64,000 bases of DNA, from positions 62,001-126,000 of the forward strand of contig JACKPZ010000003.1 in assembly GCA_024233135.1 (NCBI GenBank), read 5' to 3'. This DNA is from Akkermansiaceae bacterium (GTDB lineage Bacteria; Verrucomicrobiota; Verrucomicrobiia; Verrucomicrobiales; Akkermansiaceae). Numbering within the stretch: position 1 is the stretch's first letter; each line of letters starts with the position of its first letter. Shown here piece by piece: positions 35,801 to 44,597 of the stretch. Position numbers and translations under genes: made by a program. The notes under the pieces were generated by a model that was not told the origin of the DNA, ran no database searches, and worked only from the letters and a program-made list of their open reading frames with translations.

Positions 35801-36335
35801 CGACGACCTCTACTCCCACCTCATGTATCCCCAGGTCTTCGCGGACTTCACCGCCTCCCGCGGCAAATACGACGACCTCAGCGTGCTCCCCACCCCCGCC
35901 TTCTTCTACGGCCTCCAGATCGGCGAGGAAATCGAGATCGAGATCGACCCCGGCAAAGTCCTCATCGTCAAACTCATCTCCATCGGCGAGCCCGACAGCG
36001 CCGGCCGCCGCGCCCTCTTCTACGAGCTCAACGGCATGCCGCGCGAATCCATCGTGCTCGACAAATCCCTCGCCAAGGGCGGAGAGATCGCACGCCCGAA
36101 GGCCGACGCCTCCGACGAATCCCAGATCGCCGCACCCATGCCAGGCATGGTCTCCGAGGTCGCCGTCTCCACCGGCACCGAAGTCAAGGCCGGCGACAAA
36201 CTCCTCGTCCTCGAGGCCATGAAAATGCTCACCACCGTCAGCGCCCCCTACAACGGCACCGTGAAGGAAATCCTCGTCACCAAAGGCGACCAGGTGGACA
36301 GCAACGACCTCCTTGCAAGAATCGACCCGGCGTGA
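32856..36335 (+). CDS. pyc: Pyruvate carboxylase
   Basis: A 1159-aa single-chain enzyme that carboxylates pyruvate to oxaloacetate. In order it holds: biotin carboxylase (L-M-A-A-N-R-G-E-I-A near residue 11, then G-G-G-G-R-G-M-R, then F-I-E-M-N-P-R-I-Q-V-E-H), carboxyltransferase (T-T-L-R-D-A-H-Q-S near 550, then H-T-H-D-T-S-G), an allosteric linker, and a biotinyl domain with V-L-E-A-M-K-M (K1123). The size matches single-chain PYC. The start at 32856 gives a short leader before the ATP-grasp domain. It is a replenishing enzyme for the TCA cycle. Confidence 0.97.
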   Translation: MSANPTRPGKLMAANRGEIAIRIFRAATELGLRTVSIYAEEDRFSIHRFKADEAYQLDSSKGPVGAYLDVEGIVALAKQKGVTMIHPGYGFLSENAEFARACAREGITFIGPDPELLENMGDKTAARTLADKFAVPTLSGTENPITDPDEALNIAHEIGFPLIIKAAFGGGGRGMRVVEKPSQLPSLLAEAQNEALNAFGNAAVFLERYISRAKHIEVQILGDRHGNVVHLHERDCSVQRRYQKVVEVAPALNLDPKVRKELCDAAVKLAKGIGYNNAGTVEFLYDMDRNDWFFIEMNPRIQVEHTVTECVTGIDLVRSQILIAQGIPMTSDEVSIPSQESIPCIGFAIQCRVTTEDPKRGFVPDYGRILNYRSAAGFGIRLDAATGDAGSVVTPFYDSMLVKLTAMGRSFEIACQRMDRALREFRIRGVKTNIPFLENVIADETFRSGQAHTKLIDTQPSLFEFRTRRDRATRTLAYLSDITLNGNPTAKGWKPEAALPKAHVPDSLVIEHHAKVPEGTRDILLKLGPDEFARWIVGQKRLLITDTTLRDAHQSLIATRMRSYDMLRVAEAVSHRIPQLFSLEMWGGATFDTAMRFLHECPWERLRRLRERIPNICFQMLFRGSNAVGYSNYPDNVVAGFVKHAADSGMDIFRIFDSLNYLPNMKVAMEAARGHGKVLCEAAICYTGDIEDGTRDKYSLEYYIRKAKEVEAMGAHILAIKDMAGLCKPGAARKLVSALKQEIGIPIHFHTHDTSGLNASSVFAASEAGVDIVDLALASMSGSTSQPNLNSVAAVLTGGERDPGLDFDSLNELSDYWEQILGFYKPFDSAPRSGTAEVYEHEMPGGQYTNLREQANAMGLGHRWREIARTYAEVNQLFGDIVKVTPSSKVVGDMCMFLVTRGIKAADVPKIKPGSIDFPESVIDMLSGGLGQPDGGWPADVQKVVLGTRKATTVRPGELAEPVDLDATRASVAEKLGRPATDDDLYSHLMYPQVFADFTASRGKYDDLSVLPTPAFFYGLQIGEEIEIEIDPGKVLIVKLISIGEPDSAGRRALFYELNGMPRESIVLDKSLAKGGEIARPKADASDESQIAAPMPGMVSEVAVSTGTEVKAGDKLLVLEAMKMLTTVSAPYNGTVKEILVTKGDQVDSNDLLARIDPA

Positions 36336-36369
36336 CCGCTCCCGCCTCGGCACCCCACCCGATCCCATG

Positions 36370-36400
36370 AAAAAAGAAATCCGGCCACAACAACCGGATT
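36370..36400 (-). terminator. Rho-independent terminator of the giant-protein operon
   Basis: On the minus strand an AATCCGG/CCGGATT 7-bp stem (36378-36400) with a 9-nt loop runs into TTTCTTTTTTC. It is 149 bp after the stop of the small partner gene at 36549. In the opposite direction it could help stop transcription from pyc, but the T tract there is poor. Confidence 0.65.
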
Positions 36401-36548
36401 CCGATCACACTTCCTCCACGATGACATCAAGCGAAGGCCGAAACCCTATCAGCATCTAACCAACCACCGAGTTGAATTCACGGAAATCCACCATCGGGGC
36501 CGCTATCGCAAGAGTGCTTAATCCCGTGCCATTCAGGCCTGACCCCAT
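36401..36548. other. AT-richer gap after the accessory operon
   Basis: Nothing coding is seen. Near the end a 10-bp palindrome TCAGGCCTGA occurs at 36533-36542, just before the stop of the partner gene, within CCATTCAGGCCTGACCCCAT, a sequence type found near some REP transposase genes. It may be a remnant of a mobile element. Confidence 0.3.
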
Positions 36549-37406
36549 TTACTTATGCTTATAGTTTGCGAACTTAACACCGAGAGCTAGCAACACTAAC
36601 AAAAGAACTCCGAAGACAATCCACAATAAGGAATGTTTTTTGTGTTCGGACCCTCTTTCGGGCGCAACCTTTTTCTTCCTTGCCGACTTCGCGGCCCTCC
36701 CATTTTCAATCTTATCATTAGACTTTAAGCTGTGAGATCCTTCTACATCGTCGGTAGTTTCACGATTTGGCCAATCATCTGGCAGCTCTCCCGAACGATT
36801 ATTGTATAAATCTTCAAGAAAAGCAATTCTTTCTTCACCAAAATACTCACCATTCTTCTCATCTCTTCGATACTGTCTTAGAGTGATTGACTGAGAAGTA
36901 ACATTATCATGAAACGCAAGAATCAACGCATAACTCCGGTTTACCCAAGTATAGGTTTGACTTAACTCTCCGTCGTCACAACCGCAGCAACCCGACTCGA
37001 TCTTAACCTTCGGCGCGTCTTGAAATCGAAATCTAAGTTTATCATGAAGCGTTAAGAACACATCATAAACATTGGTATCGTAACGGATTTTGGGCCGACC
37101 AGCTTTATCCATGATTCGGATCTGATTGACCCATAAACCGTACGCTCTACACTCATTCTCTCGGAAAAATACATTTTTTATAAACTTACATTTTTTGTAT
37201 ATCACCTGATCTATTTCTACATACGACTCAACCCCCTTTAGGGAACCAGGGACCAAATTGCATTTCTTTTCGATAGAATCTGTCTTTTGCCCCAACAACG
37301 TCGATGACAAAAAATCATCGATCGGGTCAGCGCCAACTGGCAGAAAACTCGCCAAAAAAAGCAGGAAAATACCTATGATTTCAATAGATTTTGTTTGCTT
37401 AGTCAT
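36549..37406 (-). CDS. Exported, C-terminally membrane-anchored protein overlapping the amidase gene (candidate immunity/partner protein)
   Basis: A 285-aa protein of unknown family. It has a signal peptide (I-E-I-I-G-I-F-L-L-F-L-A-S-F-L, cleaved near V-G-A-D), a globular exported domain with Cys-rich E-S-G-C-C-G-C-D-D near residue 145, and a charged linker. It ends in one transmembrane helix (L-L-W-I-V-F-G-V-L-L-L-V-L-L-A) and a short basic tail. The chosen ATG (37406) overlaps the giant gene's stop by 8 bp, so the two are co-translated. Base composition is clearly AT-richer than the surroundings. A periplasm-facing anchored partner next to a peptidoglycan amidase domain fits an immunity protein, but no family supports this. 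Confidence 0.6.
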   Translation of the reverse strand: MTKQTKSIEIIGIFLLFLASFLPVGADPIDDFLSSTLLGQKTDSIEKKCNLVPGSLKGVESYVEIDQVIYKKCKFIKNVFFRENECRAYGLWVNQIRIMDKAGRPKIRYDTNVYDVFLTLHDKLRFRFQDAPKVKIESGCCGCDDGELSQTYTWVNRSYALILAFHDNVTSQSITLRQYRRDEKNGEYFGEERIAFLEDLYNNRSGELPDDWPNRETTDDVEGSHSLKSNDKIENGRAAKSARKKKVAPERGSEHKKHSLLWIVFGVLLLVLLALGVKFANYKHK

Positions 37407-40400
37407 TTTCGAAGTCGAGTTGAGGTGCGCGTGATGTCCGGACCGGCACATCTGCGCGATCAGAAAGATCACGAACCAAGGCGTCCTCGATACATGCTTC
37501 AGCGATTCGCATTGCCACATTGGCTCGCACCGCTTCAGCCAGGGAAGTCAAAGTAATTTCTCCAGTGGCTTCATTATAAAACGTATTGCCATTAAAGAGG
37601 CAATCGGCTTGTTCGTTTGCAGTTCTTTCGAGCTCTATGAGAGCCGCCCTACATGGAACATACCGAATTTCTCCGTCTCTATAATTACCGTTTTCTCGCT
37701 CTGGATTCGGCCCATCGTTCAGCGCCCCGAGTCCTTTTTGAAGTCTAGACTCGTTCATTTCTGAAGTCAATCTCTCCGCTATACTACTAGGATGAGCCGC
37801 ATCCCATTCATCATATGCGGATTCACTGGCCTGAATGCTCTCCATCGGCTCAAACTCCGATATGGCATCCTGCACGGCCATCCGAACTCTTCGTGCAAGC
37901 GCCCAATCAGCACGTGGATTTCGGTTCCACAATGTATCATCTTGATCGATCATGCCGAATGGATTTCGATACAGCGCCACCTTGCTGTTGGGGTCGTTAG
38001 TAGCTCCATCAAAATGTATTGATACGTAAGTATCAGCTCCAACTTCACGAGCTTTACGTTCCCGATCATTCAATCCAATATTTCGACGAGGGTCATTTGG
38101 TAGTTTCGCTGAATATTTTTTTACCATGAGGCCATCCTTGATCGTGATGCGCTCGATTTCATTCAGAGTCCTTGTGCCAATATCAAGTGCCGAATCATAT
38201 TCATGAACACCCGTATGAAGACCGATAGATCCATCTGCGGATCCCCCAGTAGGACCACCTGAACCGTGCCCAGAATCAATCACTATTACAGCAGGCACCT
38301 CAAGATCTATCAGGTTGATGGCAGCGGCAACGCTTTCGATCCCGATGCAGATCCGGGCTTTGTTAAAGCCGATGGGGGGAAGGTTGACACGTACGGAGGT
38401 GTAGCCGTCCGTGTCAATGATGGTTCTGGCGGTCTGCGTGACGTTGGCGTTGGTGCCGTCCTCCTGCGCCTGCGTCAGGGACTCGAAGTTGTGTTCACCA
38501 TATATACTAGAGGCCGAAAACTTGTGTTTGTGGTCGTCGTTCTCTGCAGTGCCCCACTTGCCTCGGAAGCGAGGCTCAGCCTCCGGGGTGCCGTCCTCCT
38601 GCAGTGGAGTGAACTGTGGAGTCATCGACCATGTTACGGCTTTGCCTGCAAGGGCTTGCCCGAGTCTTACTTTCATGTCGCGCCATGCGATGCGAAGAGT
38701 CGAGGCATCCACTGTTGGTGAAGGGGCCAGCGGATCGCGCTCGACCATGGCAGTTGCTATGGGGGAGACGGCTGGCTTGTCCGAATCAGCAATCTCCGTG
38801 TCCGTTTCGTCGACCAGCTTTGGAGCCAGTTCGACAACCTCCACTGGCAGGAGGTCAAGGTGGATCTCCACCGTCTCCCATTCATCACCGGGATCCGCTT
38901 CTTCGGTAATCGAGGTGCTCTCGTTTGCTGTCAATGCCACGTAGCGGATTTCGCTCTCTTCTTCAGGATATCCGTTCGAATTCCAGCGCCAATAATACTT
39001 TTTGATGGCGAGTACGTGGTCACGGTCCGGGGGACCTTCGATCTTCCAGGTGACCTTGCGATACTGCCCATACTCCGTGTAGTCTGAGCGGTCACCACGA
39101 ATGATGGTTTCCGTGGACATGTCCGGGTTTACCTTGGCCCGGCTTTTCGCGTATTCGAAGCAGTCATCTGAAAGCTCTCTCCATGACACCGGGGACGACA
39201 ATTCGAATGTCTCCGTCTCGTCCCCCCAGTCCATCGACCAGTGGGTCGGATCGCCGGAAAGAAAATCCAATTCGAGAAAGTCGAAGATCCACGGGTTAGC
39301 GATTTCATTGGGAATGCCGGAACCGATCGAGAACTCGAGTGTCGACGGTTGATTCGTTGTTTTGCCTCCTTTTGTCGTAGTTGCTGTGTCTACGGCAACC
39401 GTCGGATATTCGGAGCTCTCATCATCATACCCGTCGGCGCTTGTGCTGGTCCATGGTTTCCAGTCGAAGCCGCCAGGTCCGGAGTTCACCACCTTTGTTT
39501 TTACGCTCGAGTCGGGGGCCGTTTCCGCGAGGTGATAGTTGGTCGTCACCGTGCGATCGATGGTCGCATGGATCTCAGGGTCCCAGAATCGATGAAAGGT
39601 CGGATAATCCGTGGGGCCGTTCACCTGGAACATCGCTGAAGGCGATCCGACCGAGGCTGTGAAAGCATCCGTCCATTCGGACTCCCTTGAATACGAGGAA
39701 GTTTCTTCGGTCGATGCTCTGTCCTTCGTGTATTCCAGTTTTTTATAGCCTTGGATGTCGTCAGGATCTGACGAGTGATAGATCCCCTGCCCGTCACATG
39801 ATGCGCCCATAACAAAGCTGCGGAAGCGAACAGGGAGTTTGTCGTCATAGTACTGATACCCGGAACTCGCCCAAGTCGATGGGAACAAGGTATTTAGCGA
39901 AAAGATGAGGTTCCTTGTCTCAGGATCGTTCTGATCGAGCAACCCGAAGTAGATTTCCGAGGCCGTCATTCCGGTGTCGCCGTAGTCCGCATCGACGTCA
40001 AAATCCGCTGCCGTGAGCGAGTTGTGTGTGAGGCCAAATACCTCGTTGATTTCCGCGATGTAGGCCATTTCCCAGTCATCCGGCACACCGTCGTGATCCG
40101 CATCATTGTGGGGCGCGATTCGGAGGATGACCCTGCGGTTCTGGCTGTTGGTGGTGGTGAGGGTGATGGCACCGTCGGAGGCGATGTGGGCGGGGGTTAG
40201 GGTTTTGGGGTAGAGGGTGCCGAAGGGGACCGGGGTGGCTCCCGGGGTGTTCTGGATCCGGAGGGCGGCGAGTTGGATGCAGGTTCCGTCCGGGGTGATC
40301 GAATAGGGTTTGGCCCCGTTGCCGACGAGGCGGTCGTTACGGAGGGAGAGCAGCGGGACGCCCTCGCCCGAGATACCCGGACGGCGGAGGGAGCACAGGG

Positions 40401-43400
40401 TTCCGGTGGCGGGATCGAAGAGTTCGTAGCGGGTGCTGCTCGCAAGCTGGCTGTTTTTCACCGTCCGGGAGAGGAGGACCGTTCCTTCGGTGGAAACGGA
40501 GCGCAGGGAGTAGTTGGGCGAGACTCCGGGTTCGTGGGGAATGGGGACGATCTCGAGAATGTCGTCCGGACGGGCGCGGCGGAGTTCGGGTGCGTAGTAG
40601 GTCGGAAGGCCGTTGGCGGCGTTCACGTTGGTGGTGGCGAGGGCGAAGGCCTCCCCTTCGTCATTGATGGCCTGCCAATTTGCCGTCGGAAGCGACCCGA
40701 TGAATTGGCCCTGCTCGTCGAGAACGATGGAGCGTCCGGAAGAGGTTTGGTAGAGACGCCGGGTGGCGGATGGGGAAACGGCGGTCGCATACGGGTAGAG
40801 GGTTTCACCGGAAGAAAGCAGGGGCGGGTCGGCGTCGCGGAGGTCCTGCTCGATCTCGGTCAGGTAGCTAATTTGTTGTGGATTCGTGATCGCATCGGAC
40901 ATCAGGTAGGCGTCCTCGCCGTAGAAATCCTGTCCGCCGAGGGATTCCTCCCAGGAGTTCAGGAAAGCGCCATGGACGCTTCCATCAGAAGGATCGACGC
41001 CGTAGCTGGCGTCCGAGGACCACCACCAGTAGTCGGTCCAGTCCGGGTCATACCATGCTCCCGATGCCACAGGAGGGAGCGAGACGGCATTGGCGGCTCC
41101 CGCGGCGAGGAACCAGCGCTCGGAGCTGGATTCCTCGGTGGTGTAGCCATCTGGATCTGTATCGTAGGAATACTCGCTCTGACCGGAGAGGATGAGGTTG
41201 CCCGCATCGTCGGCAGCCAGAACCGATGGGTAGGTGTTGCTGGTATCCGTGAAACGGATTTCGACCCGGTGGATTCCGGTGGGCGTGGTGCCGATCTGGG
41301 ATTCGCGGAGGTTGGTGACGCGGTCGCCATCCGGATCGAGCAGGGCATCCGAGGGATCGAGCGGCAGCAGGCCCCAGGAAACTTCCCAGCCGTCCTTCAT
41401 GCCGTCGCCGTCGGTGTCGGGATCGCGGGGCGAAGTCCCGTTGCGATATTCGTCGAGGTCGGGGAGGCCGTCGGAATCGGAATCCGCGGATGGGTTGTTT
41501 TTGGCGAAGGCGTTGAAGCCGTGCTCGTTCTCGAAAGCGTCGGGCAGGCCGTCGCCATCGGTGTCGCTGTCGGGCGTGAGGAGCACGGTGATCAATGCTC
41601 CATCCCGATAGCACGTGCCGAAGAGCGTGCCGAGAGAATTGACGGCGGTGAGCGTTTGGAAGTGGTAACCGGTGCCCGCGGAAATCGCGGAGTCGAGCGG
41701 GAATCCGCGTCCGTGCCGCCAGAGGGTGGGAACGGCGGACTGGCCCGATGCGGGTGTCACCGTCCCAAGCACCTCTCCTGCGTCATTCACACTGCGGATC
41801 GACAGGTTGTAACAGGGATCGCCCTGGGAGACGAAGGACCACGAGGCCGATGCGGGACGCCAGGACGAGGTGAAGGCCTGGTATTTCAGCGAAGCGCCGG
41901 AAAGCACCCGGCAGGTGCCGGCGACGATGCCGCCCGGGGACATGGCGGAGACGGCGGAATCGCTTCCTCCCTCCGGGACACCGAGATCGGCCACCGTGCC
42001 GTCCGGGTGCCAGACGGCAGCGCGGGTTTGGTTGCCAGGAATCGTGGCGTTGCCCGCGATAAAGGGATCGGGCTGGTTCGAGATCCCTACGACAGTGGCG
42101 GAAGTTCCGCCGGGAAGCCATGGAAGGACGGCGGGAGTGGCCGCGGTTCCCGCCGCGTTCACCTGCCAGAGGACGATGGCATTCTTGCCGGCCGAGGTGG
42201 CCGTGGCGGCGACAAACCCGTGATCATTGACGAACAGGGTGGCATAGCTGGAAAGTGTTACTCCGGAAGGCGCGGACAAGGTGACGGGGCGATAGGTCTG
42301 GCCGACGCCCGCGGGCATTTTCCAAACGACGAGATCGTAGGTGGAAGTGGACGATGCAAGCTGCCGCCGGGCCACCAGGAAGTCCCCTCCCGGCGAGAGT
42401 TTCGCGCTGCTGAGGCTGTAAATGTTGTTTTCGGTAACCGCGCCGGATAGCGGAACGGGCGCGGAGTCAGGAGTTTTCCAGAAGAAAAACTGGCGAGGCG
42501 AAGCATAGTAAACCGAAAGCGCCGCACCACCGGAGGCCTGGGCGCAAAGACTGGTGGACGAAGTGCCGTGAGACGTGAAACAGGCGGTCTGCCCGGCCGA
42601 CTCACCGCGCACGACGGACCATTCCGCTGGCCGCTGGCCGCCTTGGACGGAAACAAGCGGCCGGCCGGTGAAATACACCGACTCACGAACCGCGCTTCCG
42701 GAGAACTGACCATCGCCCAAGACGGCACCGGACATGCTTGCAGTCGCGAGACCTTCGAGCGGCCCAACCTCCCGGAAGCGGTAGGACGGCGCGCCATGAG
42801 GGTCGGTGCCGAGGCGATACTCCTGGAGATTGGTGTATCCGTCGCGGTCTGGATCCTGGGCGGCGTCGGCTGCATCTTGATGGTCGAGTCCGTTCTCCCA
42901 TTCCCAGACGTTCGGCATGCCGTCGCCGTCGGTGTCGATGCCGGGTCGGATGTCGATTTCGGTGCCTTCCTCATCCCATACCGGCGCATGATTGGGGTCG
43001 GATCCGAGGAGGAACTCGCCGTAGTTGTTGGTCCCGTCCCCATCGGCGTCCCCGAACGCGTCGGAAGCATCGAGCGGATTCAATCCGTATGCCGTCTCCC
43101 AGTCGTCGGACATGCCGTCGGCGTCCTGGTCCTGGTCGGGAACAAGCATGTGGATTTCTGAAGAGTTGGAGTCACCGAAGAGAATCATGCCATTCCTGCT
43201 GATGCCAAACGGATACCCGTTTTGAAGGTTCATTCCCGATAGATCGGTCAGCTTCTTCAAACAGATCCCGACACCATCGGCATACAAAGCTCCGGGGCTG
43301 CACTCCGAGGCGGACAATTCCGGCTGCAACAACACCCCTCCCGAGCCGTCGAGACCGACACAATAGAACTTCGCGGAGCTTCCGCCGATCTTCGTCTGCT

Positions 43401-44469
43401 TGTATGAGCCATCAAAGATGAAGCCTTGGTACACACTGGCCCCTCCGACCCGTCCGGAAGCAGCCCCGACGAACACCCCATTGTTGTCCATCGCAGCAAG
43501 AGACTGCCATGCAGACGTGTTAGTATCGAAGAAGGGAAATTCCCCGGGAAGACCTGTTTGGAAGAACCATGAACCATAGTTCAGGAACGTTGCATTCGCG
43601 CCTGTGGCGGGGGATTGAAACGTACCCATGGTTTCGCCAAAGTCATTGATGTCGCTGTATTCCCACCAAGTCCACGGATTTTCGTCCGTGGTAACGAAAC
43701 CGAGCTGGGAACTCGCCGGTGCCCAGTTCGGCATGACCCAGCCGATCCAATCGTCCCAATTGTTCAGCCTGAAGGCGACGATCGGATTTCCTTCCCCGTC
43801 CTGAAGTTCCTCGTGCCCTTCAGCATGACGCCAAAGAAATCCGCTGTAATCCGACCATGTCGAGTCCGTCACATACAGCGCCACCGTTCCACAGTCGTTG
43901 AAGTCGAGCACCCCCATGTAGGCCCAGTCGCCCACAGGAGGTTCGACCTGCCGCCATGTCTCTTCGGATGCATCGTAGATGTGCACCTGAGACTCGGCGG
44001 AACCTGTAAAAGGATCATACAAACTGAGTTCCAATGCAAAATCTCCGGCCGCGTTTGGCGCTGTGGTGAAATAGGACGACTGGACGCCATCGGGAACCGG
44101 GGGAATCGGGATGCCGTTCAGTTTCCAAGTTCCACATGGATTCGTTCCTGCCAGAAATTCCTGCTTGGCAGTCAATCCATCCCGGTCGAAATCGGCATCC
44201 GCGTCGGCTGGATTGGCCGGATCATGGTGATGGATGGTTTCCCATTCGTCCGGTATCCCATCTTCGTCTGTATCAGGAACCGCATCGGCGACTTGCATTG
44301 GGATTGGGTCCGAAACATCTTCTCCGACGACCACATGCTGATACGGAACCGGTGATGGCGACGGGTGGATGAACCGGCTCTGAAACTGTGAGACCAACAG
44401 AGTGATTAGGACCACTGCGAGCACTCCAGAGAGGAATGCGTGGAAAAACTTGATCGGAACCGAGTTCAT
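37399..44469 (-). CDS. Giant TSP3/HAF-repeat surface protein with C-terminal zinc amidase domain
   Basis: A 2356-aa protein beginning with a signal-anchor helix (about 10-28). TSP3-like calcium-binding repeats of the D-x-D-x-D-G-x-P-D-x-W-E type occur near 66-105, 443-490, 505-550, 965-1050 and 1456. Between them are HAF-like motifs with the pattern (I/V)-N-D-x-G-x-x-x-G (for example D-I-N-D-F-G-E-T-M-G). After a middle region with L-L-P-V-E-V-V-E, residues about 2055-2310 form an Amidase_3 domain: H2068 (S-G-H-G-S-G), E2090 (G-V-H-E-Y-D), H2152 (S-I-H-F-D-G) and E2279 (L-I-E-L-E-R), i.e. three zinc ligands and the catalytic Glu. It probably hydrolyses the N-acetylmuramoyl-L-alanine bond. The C-terminal third is AT-richer than the middle. 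Confidence 0.85.
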   Translation of the reverse strand: MNSVPIKFFHAFLSGVLAVVLITLLVSQFQSRFIHPSPSPVPYQHVVVGEDVSDPIPMQVADAVPDTDEDGIPDEWETIHHHDPANPADADADFDRDGLTAKQEFLAGTNPCGTWKLNGIPIPPVPDGVQSSYFTTAPNAAGDFALELSLYDPFTGSAESQVHIYDASEETWRQVEPPVGDWAYMGVLDFNDCGTVALYVTDSTWSDYSGFLWRHAEGHEELQDGEGNPIVAFRLNNWDDWIGWVMPNWAPASSQLGFVTTDENPWTWWEYSDINDFGETMGTFQSPATGANATFLNYGSWFFQTGLPGEFPFFDTNTSAWQSLAAMDNNGVFVGAASGRVGGASVYQGFIFDGSYKQTKIGGSSAKFYCVGLDGSGGVLLQPELSASECSPGALYADGVGICLKKLTDLSGMNLQNGYPFGISRNGMILFGDSNSSEIHMLVPDQDQDADGMSDDWETAYGLNPLDASDAFGDADGDGTNNYGEFLLGSDPNHAPVWDEEGTEIDIRPGIDTDGDGMPNVWEWENGLDHQDAADAAQDPDRDGYTNLQEYRLGTDPHGAPSYRFREVGPLEGLATASMSGAVLGDGQFSGSAVRESVYFTGRPLVSVQGGQRPAEWSVVRGESAGQTACFTSHGTSSTSLCAQASGGAALSVYYASPRQFFFWKTPDSAPVPLSGAVTENNIYSLSSAKLSPGGDFLVARRQLASSTSTYDLVVWKMPAGVGQTYRPVTLSAPSGVTLSSYATLFVNDHGFVAATATSAGKNAIVLWQVNAAGTAATPAVLPWLPGGTSATVVGISNQPDPFIAGNATIPGNQTRAAVWHPDGTVADLGVPEGGSDSAVSAMSPGGIVAGTCRVLSGASLKYQAFTSSWRPASASWSFVSQGDPCYNLSIRSVNDAGEVLGTVTPASGQSAVPTLWRHGRGFPLDSAISAGTGYHFQTLTAVNSLGTLFGTCYRDGALITVLLTPDSDTDGDGLPDAFENEHGFNAFAKNNPSADSDSDGLPDLDEYRNGTSPRDPDTDGDGMKDGWEVSWGLLPLDPSDALLDPDGDRVTNLRESQIGTTPTGIHRVEIRFTDTSNTYPSVLAADDAGNLILSGQSEYSYDTDPDGYTTEESSSERWFLAAGAANAVSLPPVASGAWYDPDWTDYWWWSSDASYGVDPSDGSVHGAFLNSWEESLGGQDFYGEDAYLMSDAITNPQQISYLTEIEQDLRDADPPLLSSGETLYPYATAVSPSATRRLYQTSSGRSIVLDEQGQFIGSLPTANWQAINDEGEAFALATTNVNAANGLPTYYAPELRRARPDDILEIVPIPHEPGVSPNYSLRSVSTEGTVLLSRTVKNSQLASSTRYELFDPATGTLCSLRRPGISGEGVPLLSLRNDRLVGNGAKPYSITPDGTCIQLAALRIQNTPGATPVPFGTLYPKTLTPAHIASDGAITLTTTNSQNRRVILRIAPHNDADHDGVPDDWEMAYIAEINEVFGLTHNSLTAADFDVDADYGDTGMTASEIYFGLLDQNDPETRNLIFSLNTLFPSTWASSGYQYYDDKLPVRFRSFVMGASCDGQGIYHSSDPDDIQGYKKLEYTKDRASTEETSSYSRESEWTDAFTASVGSPSAMFQVNGPTDYPTFHRFWDPEIHATIDRTVTTNYHLAETAPDSSVKTKVVNSGPGGFDWKPWTSTSADGYDDESSEYPTVAVDTATTTKGGKTTNQPSTLEFSIGSGIPNEIANPWIFDFLELDFLSGDPTHWSMDWGDETETFELSSPVSWRELSDDCFEYAKSRAKVNPDMSTETIIRGDRSDYTEYGQYRKVTWKIEGPPDRDHVLAIKKYYWRWNSNGYPEEESEIRYVALTANESTSITEEADPGDEWETVEIHLDLLPVEVVELAPKLVDETDTEIADSDKPAVSPIATAMVERDPLAPSPTVDASTLRIAWRDMKVRLGQALAGKAVTWSMTPQFTPLQEDGTPEAEPRFRGKWGTAENDDHKHKFSASSIYGEHNFESLTQAQEDGTNANVTQTARTIIDTDGYTSVRVNLPPIGFNKARICIGIESVAAAINLIDLEVPAVIVIDSGHGSGGPTGGSADGSIGLHTGVHEYDSALDIGTRTLNEIERITIKDGLMVKKYSAKLPNDPRRNIGLNDRERKAREVGADTYVSIHFDGATNDPNSKVALYRNPFGMIDQDDTLWNRNPRADWALARRVRMAVQDAISEFEPMESIQASESAYDEWDAAHPSSIAERLTSEMNESRLQKGLGALNDGPNPERENGNYRDGEIRYVPCRAALIELERTANEQADCLFNGNTFYNEATGEITLTSLAEAVRANVAMRIAEACIEDALVRDLSDRADVPVRTSRAPQLDFEND

Positions 44470-44545
44470 GGTTTTGAGGGAAGGCCCCTTGGGTTTTTAG
44501 GGTTTCCTACCGTTCAAACCGGATCCCGCTGTGCTAAACAAGAAG

Positions 44546-44572
44546 ATTGGTTATGCAAAATGCGACAAAGTG
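44546..44572. promoter_or_regulatory. Candidate operator of the giant-protein gene
   Basis: An AT-rich patch with the tandem half-sites TATGCAAA and ATGCGACAAA lies 77-103 bp upstream of the giant gene's start, between the AraC-type gene and its presumed target. AraC-family proteins bind such direct repeats just above -35. The position and repeats are seen; binding is inferred. Confidence 0.3.
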
Positions 44573-44597
44573 ATTTCTCCGCTCTGTTGCCGGCATA

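Noticed and set aside
34599..36368. A 589-codon open frame on the minus strand over the pyc gene, Gly/Val/Asp-rich
   Set aside because: Antisense to clearly conserved pyruvate carboxylase coding sequence. High GC content leaves few stop codons.
36516..36552. TCAGGCCTGA palindrome near the end of the partner gene as an IS end
   Set aside because: It resembles sequence near REP transposases, but there is no matching second end or transposase in the window, so no element is called.
40273..42450. A 725-codon plus-strand frame within the giant protein gene
   Set aside because: Antisense to repeat-rich coding sequence. No domain, no start signal, and the Gly/Arg-rich composition expected of an antisense frame.
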